From Flavobacteriia bacterium 40-80 (GTDB lineage Bacteria > Bacteroidota > Bacteroidia > Flavobacteriales_D > Crocinitomicaceae), in contig MKVF01000018.1 in the NCBI GenBank assembly GCA_001899145.1, positions 62,001 to 126,000 of the forward strand: a DNA stretch of 64,000 nucleotides. Direction: 5' to 3'. Both the position numbers and the translations under genes were made by a program. The notes below the pieces were generated by a model. The model did no database searches. It had not been told where the DNA came from and was given only the letters and a program-made list of their open reading frames with translations. Positions 43,317-52,210 of the stretch are shown here, piece after piece. How positions within the stretch are numbered: the first letter of the stretch is position 1; every line of letters begins with the position of its first letter.

Positions 43317-44310
43317 TTTAGAAAGAAATCAAAAAATACAGCTATTAGAGCAAATGAGTACCTTGACAGGATACCCTGCTTTAGTCATTGAAAAAGACTG
43401 GTGGGTATGTCTTGTTTTAAAAGCTGTATTCCAATCAGAATATGCAGACTCTATTATATTCAAAGGAGGAACTTCATTAAGTAAAGCATATCAATTGGTA
43501 GAACGCTTTTCGGAAGATATCGACTTGATTATCGACAGACATCTGTTAGGATTTGACGAACTAAATTCAAAATCTCAGATCAAAAAACTTCGCAAAGCAT
43601 CAGGAGGATTTATCATCAATGAATTCAGAGAAGAATTAATACAGCAGCTCTCCAACTTGGGAATAGATTCTTCCTTATACGAAATCAAATACAATGACGA
43701 AGTAGATGATACCAGCGACCCAAATACACTGGAATTACACTATCAGTCCGCTATAGATACAGACAATGACTACATACAAAAACGGGTACTTTTAGAAGTC
43801 GGTGCACGATCACTAACCGAACCATCCGAAAAGAAAGCCGTTATTTCATTCATTGATAAAGAATTTAGTCATTTACCATTCGCATTGCCTGAGTTTAATG
43901 TACAAGTGGTAAAACCAATCAGAACGTTTATCGAAAAGACCTTACTGTTACACGAAGAATTTTCGAAACCAACAGACAAAATAAGAACAGACCGCTTAAC
44001 AAGACATCTGTACGATCTGGAAAAAATGATGGATACAGAACATGGTATTACAGCAATAACCGATGATGAATTATTCAATACAATTGTAGAACACCGCAAA
44101 AGTGTTACTCCTATACGTGGGATTGATTATTCCAATCATAAAAAAGGAAAACTCAAAATCGTACCTCCTCAAGAAGTCATTCAAGATTGGGAAAACGATT
44201 ACAAAGAAATGCAGCAAAACATGATGGCAGGCGAAAGCTTGCCGTGGAACGCTCTCATAGAGCGAATAAAAGAAATTGAAATAAGATTTAATGAAATTGA
44301 AAAAGAATAA
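43306..44310 (+). CDS. AbiEii/AbiGii-type nucleotidyltransferase toxin
   Basis: 334 aa. The nucleotidyltransferase core reads FKGGTSLSKAYQLVERFSED (residues about 52-71) and then IDLIID, the G-G-T-S-x-S-K ... S-E-D-x-D pattern of the AbiEii superfamily. A conserved IEKDWWVCLVLKAVF precedes it. AbiE systems are type IV toxin-antitoxin pairs; toxins of this family modify tRNA 3' ends with nucleotides and cause growth arrest during phage infection. The gene overlaps the antitoxin gene by 11 bp and is followed after 3 bp by an AAA ATPase gene, an uncommon third partner. Confidence 0.85.
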   Translation: MWINLERNQKIQLLEQMSTLTGYPALVIEKDWWVCLVLKAVFQSEYADSIIFKGGTSLSKAYQLVERFSEDIDLIIDRHLLGFDELNSKSQIKKLRKASGGFIINEFREELIQQLSNLGIDSSLYEIKYNDEVDDTSDPNTLELHYQSAIDTDNDYIQKRVLLEVGARSLTEPSEKKAVISFIDKEFSHLPFALPEFNVQVVKPIRTFIEKTLLLHEEFSKPTDKIRTDRLTRHLYDLEKMMDTEHGITAITDDELFNTIVEHRKSVTPIRGIDYSNHKKGKLKIVPPQEVIQDWENDYKEMQQNMMAGESLPWNALIERIKEIEIRFNEIEKE

Positions 44311-44313
44311 GAA

Positions 44314-46590
44314 ATGAGTGGATTTAAATTGTTGGCAATAAGACCATTGGAGGGATGTGATGAAAAGTATAGGAAAAATTTGATTCCGGGACAGATTTAT
44401 CAATTTTATCAGGATTATCAATTTGAAATTTCCAAGGATGAAGAAGGCAAAGAAGTTGTTTCTGCAAAACCTTTAGAAACTAACGTTCCAATGGATTTGT
44501 ACAATATTAGACGAAAAGATAAGCCAGATTTGAAGATTAATATTTCTGCAATTGTAGGTAAGAACGGTAGTGGGAAAAGTTCATTGCTTGAAATTATTTA
44601 TGGTACAATCTATTTGCTAGGTGAACAGGAAGAACTTTTTGATGATGAAAGTAGCTTTGATGAGGCAAATAGACTCCTTTTAGATGCAAAAGATTTGTTC
44701 AATAAACATAAGAAATTTAAAGAAGAAACAGAATTAGAATGGTACAAGAATTTTTTTGAAGATATTACGATAAATCTAGAAGGTAATTCGGAATACCTAA
44801 AACTGAATGAAGACAAGTATAAACGAATCAGAAAATTATTTGAACGAACAAAACCAGATAATTACGAAGAATTAATAAATATTCGACAACGAACTGTTGA
44901 CTCGTTTAATCACATTCATACTGGACTGAAAACAGAAATTTATTTTGAAATAGATAGTGTTATCTATGTTATTCGCGTGAATAATGATGAAAAACAAGTT
45001 TCAATTACTCCTATCCACGGATTATCCATTGAAGATTATAAAAAGAAAGAACTTTCTATTCTTCAAACATTCTTTTATTCTATAGCTGTCAATTATTCAA
45101 TTCATGGATTAAACGATCGTACAATTGGTAGTTGGATAAATCCGCTATTTCATAAGAATGATGGTTATCAAACTCCTTTAGTTATCAATCCAATGAGAAC
45201 ACATGGGGATTTTAAAATTGAAAGAGAAGAATATCTAGCAAAATCAAGGTTGTTATCTAACCTATTATTGAATGATGAAAAAAATGAACACCGGAAATTA
45301 ACTGATAAACAGATAGCAACCCACCTAATATTTACTCTTAACAAAGAGAAAATTGGTCCAGATAGACTTAAAACAATTAATGAAGACACACTTAAGGATA
45401 GAATTACTAAACAAATCCAGAGTGAATTGTATGGAACATTCAATATCAATATTGATTTAATTAATATTCCATTTAAGCAAGAAATTGAAAATTACATACT
45501 CAACAAAATTGAAAAAATATTGTATGTGTATAAACCCTATGAAAAAACATACACGAATAACTTAGCAAGATTTAGAGATGTTGTATTTGATACTGTAATA
45601 GAAGAAAAAATTCCTCAACTCATAAATGCGCTTTATACAGATGATTCTCACATTACGTTTAAATTGCGTCAGGCGATCAATTATTTAAAAAATGGCTTAT
45701 TAGAAAATGTTGCTGATAAAATAGAGTGGGAATTTGGTAACCATAAATATCTTTTGGAAAGTTGGAATGATAAAGATCAATATGTCATTTCCATTGAAAG
45801 TTTATCAGATAAGCTGGCTAAAAAAACAAATGATCGACTAATTAATTTAATCCCTCCGTCGCTTTTTGATATTGAGATTATATTAACTGATGATAAATCT
45901 CTGTCGTCTTTTAAGCTATTAAGTTCAGGTGAACAGCAACATATTCACTCTATACAATCCATTCTTTATCATCTTTATAACATTGATTCTGTTTTCAATC
46001 AACCAGATCATAGTGAGATTGTTGGTACACGCTTTACATACCCAAATATTAATATAGTCTTGGATGAAATTGAGTTATATTTCCATCCAGAGTTTCAAAG
46101 AAGATTTGTTTCTGATTTACTTAAATCGATAGGACGTTTGAATTTAGGTAAAAATGATGCTAAAGATAATTTTTTGGGTATCAATTCAATCAATATTTTG
46201 TTTGCTACTCATTCGCCCTTTATTCTTTCAGACATTCCATCACAAAATGTTCTCCGTTTGGAAAATGGCATTCCATCTAATAATGAGCAAAAAGGAACTT
46301 TTGGAGCAAATATTCATGAGATGCTCAATGACAATTTTTTCTTAGATAAAGGTGCAATGGGAGAGTTTGCTAAGACGCATATTGAGGATATAGCCAAAGA
46401 AATAATAGATTCAAATTTCATTGAACTCAAAAAAGTATACGAATTATCAAAAAAGATTGAAATAATTGAAGAACCGCTTATAAAAGAAAGACTTGAGTTT
46501 TTACTTGCACAAAAGAGTTCTTTGAAAAGTAAAGATGAAATCATTGCCGAGTTGAAACAAGAAATTCAGGGTTTGAAAAATAAAAGTTAA
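44314..46590 (+). CDS. AAA family (ABC/OLD-type) ATPase, probable defence protein
   Basis: 758 aa. Walker A VGKNGSGKSS (81-90), a signature-like LLSSGEQQ (about 534-541), Walker B IVLDEIELYFHPEFQRR (about 580-596) and the switch His in LFATHSPFILSDI (about 628-640) give a full ABC-type AAA_21 ATPase. A charged coiled coil ends the chain (IAELKQEIQGLKNKS). No TOPRIM or nuclease domain is visible, so a partner protein is expected; the small ORF starting 5 bp downstream is cut off by the phage end. Located 3 bp behind the AbiEii-type toxin. Role in defence inferred from family and location. Confidence 0.75.
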   Translation: MSGFKLLAIRPLEGCDEKYRKNLIPGQIYQFYQDYQFEISKDEEGKEVVSAKPLETNVPMDLYNIRRKDKPDLKINISAIVGKNGSGKSSLLEIIYGTIYLLGEQEELFDDESSFDEANRLLLDAKDLFNKHKKFKEETELEWYKNFFEDITINLEGNSEYLKLNEDKYKRIRKLFERTKPDNYEELINIRQRTVDSFNHIHTGLKTEIYFEIDSVIYVIRVNNDEKQVSITPIHGLSIEDYKKKELSILQTFFYSIAVNYSIHGLNDRTIGSWINPLFHKNDGYQTPLVINPMRTHGDFKIEREEYLAKSRLLSNLLLNDEKNEHRKLTDKQIATHLIFTLNKEKIGPDRLKTINEDTLKDRITKQIQSELYGTFNINIDLINIPFKQEIENYILNKIEKILYVYKPYEKTYTNNLARFRDVVFDTVIEEKIPQLINALYTDDSHITFKLRQAINYLKNGLLENVADKIEWEFGNHKYLLESWNDKDQYVISIESLSDKLAKKTNDRLINLIPPSLFDIEIILTDDKSLSSFKLLSSGEQQHIHSIQSILYHLYNIDSVFNQPDHSEIVGTRFTYPNINIVLDEIELYFHPEFQRRFVSDLLKSIGRLNLGKNDAKDNFLGINSINILFATHSPFILSDIPSQNVLRLENGIPSNNEQKGTFGANIHEMLNDNFFLDKGAMGEFAKTHIEDIAKEIIDSNFIELKKVYELSKKIEIIEEPLIKERLEFLLAQKSSLKSKDEIIAELKQEIQGLKNKS

Positions 46591-46594
46591 TAAA

Positions 46595-46650
46595 ATGCGT
46601 AAAATAAAAATCACCGATGAGTATATTCGACAAATCTACTCGCCCAGAAA
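46595..46650 (+). pseudogene. Truncated 5' end of a gene cut by the phage terminus
   Basis: An ORF starting MRKIKITDEYIRQIYS 5 bp after the AAA ATPase gene runs into tandem repeats and stops after 44 codons at 46729, inside the dam gene region. Its N-terminus looks like a genuine coding start, its end like phage DNA. I read it as a partner gene of the AAA ATPase interrupted by insertion of the prophage. The breakpoint is probably between 46618 and 46650. Confidence 0.4.
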
Positions 46651-46672
46651 TCCAAATCTACTCGCCCAGAAA
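46631..46672 (+). repeat. Tandem 20-bp direct repeat, period 22 bp
   Basis: CAAATCTACTCGCCCAGAAA occurs identically at 46631-46650 and 46653-46672 with 2 bp between. Mu-type phages have two tandem 22-bp transposase-binding sites (R1, R2) at the right end. The position here, between truncated host DNA and the dam gene, fits that role. Confidence 0.6.
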
Positions 46673-46678
46673 AAACAA

Positions 46679-46702
46679 GCAGGGAGCAAATATACTCCCT
46701 GC
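46679..46702. terminator. Terminator at the end of the prophage late operon
   Basis: An 8-bp stem GCAGGGAG/CTCCCTGC (46679-46686 with 46695-46702) around an 8-nt loop. On the minus strand it is followed by a T-run, so it ends transcription of the phage late genes after dam. Confidence 0.85.
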
Positions 46703-46714
46703 TTTAAAAACCAT

Positions 46715-47500
46715 TTAAACGCTCTTTAAATCATAATTCGCAGTCAAAGCTTCCACCTTCCTCTTATTCGAATTACGGCTCGCAGATAGCACCATATCCT
46801 TGTCATCATTAAACCAACTACATTCTGTACGTGCAGCTGTTAGATACTCATTAGGATAACTGCTCATTAGAAACTTCCCTTTGATCGTCTTCAGCGTATC
46901 AATAAGCTCATTGAAATGCTCTTGTGTGTAACCTCCGTAATGACCCTGATTGCTGTCAACGTATGGCGGATCAAGGTAGAAGAACGTTTCCGGCGTGTCC
47001 TGCTTTTTAATCAGCTCCACAGCATCTTTATTCTCAATCTGAACAAAATCTAATCTTTGAGATAAAACCTCGTCAAACAGTAGCTTTTTATTGAAATTGA
47101 GCTTTGCCTCCTTACTTCGGGTGGTTGAACTGCGCCAGGAACCTATCTTATTACTGAAGCCTTGAATTGTCCCAACCCAAAAAGCCCAGGCGCGAACTTC
47201 CGGCCGGAAGATAAAAGGATTCTCATACACAACCATTGCCTGCTTATATACATCTCTCGAATAAGGTGTGGCATCAATGAGTTTCTTCAGTTCTTTATAG
47301 TTTGTTTTTAACTGATGGTAGAAATTGACAACATTAGCATTGTAATCATTGATAATTTCAACATCTGCTGGTTCTTTAGCAAAAAAGACAGCGCCTCCGC
47401 CAAAGAACGGTTCTACATATACGTGATGTTCCGGAATGATTGGTAAAATGTGTTTTAGCATACTCTGCTTTCCTCCGTAATAACTAATTGGTGTTTTCAT
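46715..47500 (-). CDS. dam: DNA adenine methylase (D12 class, Dam-like)
   Basis: 261 aa N6-adenine methyltransferase. Motif I reads YGGKQSML and then VEPFFGGGAVFFAK (residues about 29-42), and the catalytic motif IV is DPPYVD at about 177-182. The methylase is the last gene before the putative phage terminus, the position of the mom DNA-modification gene in Mu, so it probably protects phage DNA from host restriction. Separated from the upstream fibre gene by an extensive hairpin at 47536-47616. Confidence 0.88.
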   Translation of the reverse strand: MKTPISYYGGKQSMLKHILPIIPEHHVYVEPFFGGGAVFFAKEPADVEIINDYNANVVNFYHQLKTNYKELKKLIDATPYSRDVYKQAMVVYENPFIFRPEVRAWAFWVGTIQGFSNKIGSWRSSTTRSKEAKLNFNKKLLFDEVLSQRLDFVQIENKDAVELIKKQDTPETFFYLDPPYVDSNQGHYGGYTQEHFNELIDTLKTIKGKFLMSSYPNEYLTAARTECSWFNDDKDMVLSASRNSNKRKVEALTANYDLKSV

Positions 47501-47535
47501 TTTTTAATCTTTAAATTGTTTTTACTTTTGCATCA

Positions 47536-47616
47536 CCGCACAAAAAAATTGCATAAACGCACTCCAAGGATATTAGTCCTCGGTAGCGTTTATGCGATTT
47601 TCTTTTTTTTGTGTGG
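47536..47616. repeat. Long imperfect hairpin between fibre gene and dam
   Basis: A nested structure: outer arms CCGCAC.../...GTGTGG with A- and T-rich tracts, a 10-bp perfect stem GCATAAACGC/GCGTTTATGC (47551-47560 with 47586-47595), and an inner AGGA/TCCT pairing. On either strand a T-tract follows the 10-bp stem, so it could act as a bidirectional terminator separating dam from the late operon. Confidence 0.55.
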
Positions 47617-47643
47617 TAACTTAAAAGGAGGCCGGGGACTTTT

Positions 47644-48429
47644 TTACCTGAACACCACCCCGTCAAATGAGATCACATAAGTATAGTCGTCCGGAACACT
47701 GTTTACCCATGCTTTCAGTTTTACTTCTCCGTTAGTCTGAATAGTGACCTGAATCATTTTAGCAGATGAAGACAGCGGAAGGGAAAGCACCTGCTCGGTT
47801 CCCGGGCGATAGCCAGCCGGCAACGTGAATAACGTACTACCAATAGATAAATCCTCTGCCCATCGGCGACCAGTTAAATGAATTCCTGAAGCAAAATCTT
47901 TCCAACCTCTGATCAGGTAAGTTCCTTCCAATGTTTCTCCCGGAGGAATCGTCTGTGTAACCAATGTTGTCATGGGAGACAGACGAGATTTCAGCTGTGT
48001 TTCTATTGATTGTATTGCCGTAACATAAGAGCTGTAATCCACAGCTCCAACAGGCAACGTATTCGATTGAATCAGTTTTCCGCGTCTGATAGCATATACG
48101 TCATGTGTGAGGCCATTTTTAAATTCTTTCAAGCCGGACGGATCAAATGATTCAATCACATCAAAGTACTTATACGTAGTGCCTGCGTCTGGTTCGCTTT
48201 GGGATGGAACAAAAAACACCTCATTATTCAAGAAGATAAAACCTTCAGTTAAGGTCAGGGTTCCGCCACTGATCGAAAGTGAACAGCCTGATAAAATTAT
48301 CTGCGTATTGTTATTCAGAAGCGGAGAAGCCAAACCTTTAAAGGCTTCAAAAAGTCCGGTTTCTATCCAGCGAAAATCATTCATTTTTAAATTAAAACCG
48401 CCGTTATAAGTTGTGGTGAGCCTATTCAT
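47644..48429 (-). CDS. Phage tail fibre / receptor-binding-like protein
   Basis: 261 aa. The N-terminal part resembles attachment regions (MNRLTTTYNGGFNLKMNDFRWIETGLFEAF). The middle is Gly/Ser/Thr-rich and beta-prone, and the C-terminal part (SIGSTLFTLPAGYRPGTEQV, then GEVKLKAWVNSVPDD) resembles the tip domains of phage fibres. No enzyme motif. It is at the end of the tail operon, overlapping the preceding gene by 8 bp, where fibre genes normally lie. Confidence 0.6.
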   Translation of the reverse strand: MNRLTTTYNGGFNLKMNDFRWIETGLFEAFKGLASPLLNNNTQIILSGCSLSISGGTLTLTEGFIFLNNEVFFVPSQSEPDAGTTYKYFDVIESFDPSGLKEFKNGLTHDVYAIRRGKLIQSNTLPVGAVDYSSYVTAIQSIETQLKSRLSPMTTLVTQTIPPGETLEGTYLIRGWKDFASGIHLTGRRWAEDLSIGSTLFTLPAGYRPGTEQVLSLPLSSSAKMIQVTIQTNGEVKLKAWVNSVPDDYTYVISFDGVVFR

Positions 48430-48895
48430 ATTTAATAGTATAATTAATAGATGGTAACTTGTATTTTTTGACTAAAGCATGGAAATAGTCCTGATTAAAT
48501 ACCAAAGCAATTGGTATGTGAATGATAAATCCGGATAATGATTCATCAGATTTAAAAATGTAAAGAGGATCTTCCAGTTCTGAAGCGTTGAAAACAAACG
48601 TTTCCTCATTCTGTTCCTCCACATTAAAGATGTAAACATCGTCTGACTCTATGTAATCTTCAATCCAGATACGTTTTAAAGCCCCGTCAAATTCCCGGTT
48701 CAACAATTCTTCCAGCACACACACCTGACCGTTCCAGATAAGTTCATAAGTTTTGCGGTCATAAAATTGCTGGAACTGTGTGTGAAGGCTAATTAATGGC
48801 TTCATGACACATTGGATATACAACAACAACTCTATTCTATAAAGCCGGGGAGAAACCAAAACAGAAATCAAGTATATAAAGTCTATTGTGATCAT
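48422..48895 (-). CDS. Hypothetical phage protein
   Basis: 157 aa from the ATG at 48895, whose ATGA overlap with the preceding gene suggests coupling. A second Met at 48805 would give 127 aa, and the extra 30 residues (hydrophobic, RLYRIELLLYIQC) are not obviously phage-like, so the start is uncertain. The rest (TYELIWNGQVCVLEELLNRE, then YFHALVKKYKLPS) is not recognised. Position between a baseplate gene and a fibre gene suggests a tail-tip or fibre-attachment role. Confidence 0.6.
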   Translation of the reverse strand: MITIDFIYLISVLVSPRLYRIELLLYIQCVMKPLISLHTQFQQFYDRKTYELIWNGQVCVLEELLNREFDGALKRIWIEDYIESDDVYIFNVEEQNEETFVFNASELEDPLYIFKSDESLSGFIIHIPIALVFNQDYFHALVKKYKLPSINYTIKYE

Positions 48896-49755
48896 GCTAT
48901 CAGATATGTAATTGTTATTGCCAAAGGAAATGCCGGATCAATTTTCATAAAGCCAGCATTAGGCGTGTAATAATCGCCAACCGGCTGATAAGGATTAGCA
49001 CCGTATTGAACGTCGCACGACTGTAATACAGGATTCTCAACTCCTAAAGCTCTCTGAATTTGATCTGTTAAATCTGTAGGTGTGAAAATGCCGTTAAATG
49101 GCAAATTACGGATGTAATTATTGATAGCATCTTCTACCGGTTTAACGGACGGATCCGAAAGTAATACACCCGAAGTATTCATCACCATAGGATCAATATA
49201 AACCTTGTAATATACTTTCATTAAATCAGCAGATCGAGAAACTGCCCCAACTTTCAGACCAGCGAACTTGATTTTTTTCAAATAAATATCAAAGGCATCT
49301 TTTTCCGGACCAGTCAATGGTTCCGGATCATTTCCGTTTAGTTTCGCCACTTTAATAAGCACCATTTCTGTCAGCTCCGTTACGGAAGCCATTTTAATGA
49401 TTCGCGCGGATTCGTTAACAGTTGGATATACGAATTCAGTTCCATTAAAAACCAAAGCGTCGCCGTATTGAAACTCTAATGCTTTCTGCTGATACCAGAA
49501 TGTATTACCGACGCGTATCTGTTTTGCTCGGTTTTCAATCCATGCTCTGTGTTCATCGAACAACTTTTCAATTGTCCATACAGCAACAGCTGTAACGAAG
49601 AATATCAATCGCCAGACCGCTACTTTACTGCTCGTTGTTAAATCACTTAACAAGGCCTGATAGGATGAAATGTTTGGCTGTAATGCTGTAAGCTGAGCCA
49701 TTGATTCTTTCTCAGCGATCATTTCATCATAAATAACTTTAATCGTTCGTGCCAT
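48892..49755 (-). CDS. Baseplate J-like protein
   Basis: 287 aa. The C-terminal half reads DPSVKPVEDAINNYIRNLPF, then GIFTPTDLTDQIQRALGVENP, the pattern of phage baseplate J/gp47 proteins, which use an N-Y-L-x-L-P-F helix followed by a short domain. A hydrophobic segment lies at residues about 45-60 (AVWRLIFFVTAVAVW). It would form a wedge of the contractile baseplate. It sits downstream of the other baseplate genes on the same strand. Confidence 0.65.
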   Translation of the reverse strand: MARTIKVIYDEMIAEKESMAQLTALQPNISSYQALLSDLTTSSKVAVWRLIFFVTAVAVWTIEKLFDEHRAWIENRAKQIRVGNTFWYQQKALEFQYGDALVFNGTEFVYPTVNESARIIKMASVTELTEMVLIKVAKLNGNDPEPLTGPEKDAFDIYLKKIKFAGLKVGAVSRSADLMKVYYKVYIDPMVMNTSGVLLSDPSVKPVEDAINNYIRNLPFNGIFTPTDLTDQIQRALGVENPVLQSCDVQYGANPYQPVGDYYTPNAGFMKIDPAFPLAITITYLIA

Positions 49756-49766
49756 ATCTTTTGTTT

Positions 49767-49985
49767 TTATTCATCTTCCGGATCAGGAATTATACACTCG
49801 GTTGGAGTGTCCTCATAATAAGCTGCTCCTATTCCTGCCAGTGCAGCATCCCAGATTGCCAATTGAGCAGTATCATTATCTGCTAATGCCTGTTCGTACT
49901 CTTCAACAGTGATTCTTCCGAATCCTGCTATACCAACTCCTGTAGGTGCTTCAATGCACTCAGGTAATTTCCAAAATGATCCCAT
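49767..49985 (-). CDS. Small acidic phage protein
   Basis: 72 aa, acidic, starting MGSFWKLPECIEAPTGVGIAG and ending in an Asp/Glu tail. No known domain. It is co-directional, with short gaps on both sides, within the tail operon. Confidence 0.55.
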   Translation of the reverse strand: MGSFWKLPECIEAPTGVGIAGFGRITVEEYEQALADNDTAQLAIWDAALAGIGAAYYEDTPTECIIPDPEDE

Positions 49986-50009
49986 TTATTTTGTTTAATT
50001 GTTTACTAA

Positions 50010-51404
50010 CTAATAAAATATATTCCATCCTTTTGTGTATAATGTCGTTTCCACAGATGATCCGGAACCGCCGAATGAACTATACTGAAGTGATGTCATA
50101 GTAATAATCCCTCCTACATTTGCGAAGCCTAAACTATTAGCATATTCGGCGAATCCGACCACTCCAAAAACAGAAGTTTGTGTAATATTATGACTCACTT
50201 TATACCCATCTAAGCAAAGTGAAATGCAGTTCAGCAGTCCCGTTAGTTCGATGGAGAAGGTTTGTGATGACATATTACGAAGGCGTATTCTCTTCGCCTT
50301 GGAGGAGGAAACGACAGACACTGATAAGCTGACAGTAAGTATCATGTCAAGGTCTATTTCTTCAATATTTGAAGCCGTAAAAATAGTGGTGGCATTGACC
50401 GGTCTAAACAATACCCCTTCAGGTAGTGTTCTAAGAGGGCAGAGATTAAAAGCATTCGTGGCAATGTCTATATCATAAGTACCGGGGCTGATCTCAAGAT
50501 TTTGCAAATTAGTGGCTGAATTAAAAAGGGAAGAGATATTTTTCAATTTAAAATTTTTAAATACAACAGATTCAAGCATTGAAGCTGGCTGTGAAGAAGA
50601 ACCGAAATTGACTGTCCCCGAAATAACATTGGTATCGTTTGACACAATGATTTCTAAAATATTAATCGGGCGATTCCCGTAGGTAGTAGTGCCAGATGCT
50701 CCTATATTGAATGATGTATTTCTTGAACCATTTGAAGATTTTATCTTCAGCCATACTTGGCGATATCCTCTAAATTCGGAACCAGGCAATCCTATATTAT
50801 AACCAAACATAAGATTAGTGAATCCAGATGTTATTGTTGCTACAGGCGGCAAAGAAACATCGGAATATACTTCGACAACAGTTGATCCTGAAAACCAATT
50901 TATTCCTCCTAACGAAAGCCAGTTAGGACTTTGTGAAAATAAAGCAAACAGAAGCCAGTAACAGTTGTCATTTGACGGAATTACAGGACGTGTCAGCCAT
51001 TTAGTCGGGCGTTGCCAGCTACGTTCAGGGAGTTCGACAAGCAGATCATTACCACTTCCGGAAACTGTCAGAATATTGCCTGATGTATCTTTTACAACTA
51101 TATCCTGAGTAGTTCCTGCCTGCCAAATATTGAAAGGCTGACCGTTTACCGTTACTGTCACATTGTAAGGATCTGTTCCGCTCATGCTACCAATAACCGG
51201 GTATTCAACAGATGAAGGATTCAAGACCGTAACAACGTCCTCATTGATCACTCCAGGAGCGATATATTCTCCTTCAGGAATATCTAATACTGTCAATGAA
51301 TTGGAGCTCATGAAATCAAATAATCCCGATATTGCGCCGGAATGCTGGAGCAATACGTCAAAGATCGTTTGTGGATCCTGTTTAATTATACGTTGCTGTT
51401 GCAT
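50010..51404 (-). CDS. Large tail protein, leucine-rich/BspA-like repeats
   Basis: 464 aa. The N-terminus (IIKQDPQTIFDVLLQHSGAI, then SGLFDFMSSNSLTVLDIPEG) is a conserved attachment block of Bacteroidota phage tail proteins. From about residue 250 the sequence has irregular leucine-rich repeats of roughly 24 residues (SVVFKNFKLKNISSLFNSAT, LQNLEISPGTYDIDIATNAF), as in BspA-like cell-surface binding proteins. A host-recognition role is plausible. It overlaps the gp25-like gene by 23 bp. Confidence 0.55.
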   Translation of the reverse strand: MQQQRIIKQDPQTIFDVLLQHSGAISGLFDFMSSNSLTVLDIPEGEYIAPGVINEDVVTVLNPSSVEYPVIGSMSGTDPYNVTVTVNGQPFNIWQAGTTQDIVVKDTSGNILTVSGSGNDLLVELPERSWQRPTKWLTRPVIPSNDNCYWLLFALFSQSPNWLSLGGINWFSGSTVVEVYSDVSLPPVATITSGFTNLMFGYNIGLPGSEFRGYRQVWLKIKSSNGSRNTSFNIGASGTTTYGNRPINILEIIVSNDTNVISGTVNFGSSSQPASMLESVVFKNFKLKNISSLFNSATNLQNLEISPGTYDIDIATNAFNLCPLRTLPEGVLFRPVNATTIFTASNIEEIDLDMILTVSLSVSVVSSSKAKRIRLRNMSSQTFSIELTGLLNCISLCLDGYKVSHNITQTSVFGVVGFAEYANSLGFANVGGIITMTSLQYSSFGGSGSSVETTLYTKGWNIFY

Positions 51405-51675
51405 TTACTTCTGTTGTTGCTGTATTTACACTTACTTTGATATTTTTTGCTCCATCCGCTTCAAGCTGAAGCTGAATGTTTCTTTCCAGTTCCGCAGCGA
51501 TCTTCGGAGACATCGGCGCATTCACATATTGAAGAATGTTAACCCCGATCAGCGGATGCTGCTTAAAGTGTCCAGGAGCTGAAGTTATCACATGGTTAAT
51601 GTGCTGCTCATCGCTGTAATCAACGTTAAAATCACCATTTTTAAAAATGTCTGCAATAATGATATCCTTAGCCAT
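51382..51675 (-). CDS. Baseplate wedge-type protein (gpW/gp25-like)
   Basis: 97 aa. DIIIADIFKNGDFNVDYSDE is followed by HPLIGVNILQYVNAPMSP and a terminal IQLQLEADGAKNIKVSVN. The small size, G-x-D-F segment, central LIG-V-x-L motif and position between the spike (gpV-like) and J-like genes match gpW/gp25-type baseplate proteins, although the sequence is divergent. Confidence 0.55.
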   Translation of the reverse strand: MAKDIIIADIFKNGDFNVDYSDEQHINHVITSAPGHFKQHPLIGVNILQYVNAPMSPKIAAELERNIQLQLEADGAKNIKVSVNTATTEVNATATYN

Positions 51676-52210
51676 GAGTTACATTTTTGTTTTCCATATC
51701 CTTAAAAGTGATTGCCTGAGAAGACATAGCACCATTGAACGCAGTTGCTCCATTCGGGCCGCTGGCTGCGGTTGAAGCTCCGACTGCATTCAACCCTGTC
51801 ATTACAGCATTCTTCATTGCCTCACAATATTGCTTCAGTGCATCCAGGTTATTTTCCAGGTCTTTCAGTTTGACCAGGCCGCCAAAATCATCACCGCGCA
51901 GCTTCAGCTGTTCCTTTGGCATCAGCTCCATATTGACTATCTCGCTAAACAAAACAACTTTTAAATTTTCCAGCTTGCCATCGGCCATAGCACACAACAC
52001 GATACTACCAACCTCCGGCTCTATGAATACGCCTGTCTCGTCATCGTTCAATACTGATCTGATCGTCACATCTTCCACGGTTCCGCCCTGGTTCAATTCA
52101 ACTGATATTGTCCAGTTCACGGACTCAAAAGACTTTACTGTTCCGATCAGCAGATCAGGCTTAATCATCGACTTAACGACTTGTCTTATTGCTTTTACAA
52201 TTTCACTCAT
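51668..52210 (-). CDS. Baseplate assembly/spike protein (gpV-like)
   Basis: 180 aa. An OB-fold N-terminus (LIGTVKSFESVNWTISVEL, then VGSIVLCAMADGKLENLKVV) is followed by a Gly/Ala/Ser-rich C-terminal part ending in KDMENKNVTHG. This is the form of phage baseplate assembly protein V/gp45, the membrane-piercing spike. It overlaps both neighbouring genes by 4-8 bp. Confidence 0.6.
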   Translation of the reverse strand: MSEIVKAIRQVVKSMIKPDLLIGTVKSFESVNWTISVELNQGGTVEDVTIRSVLNDDETGVFIEPEVGSIVLCAMADGKLENLKVVLFSEIVNMELMPKEQLKLRGDDFGGLVKLKDLENNLDALKQYCEAMKNAVMTGLNAVGASTAASGPNGATAFNGAMSSQAITFKDMENKNVTHG

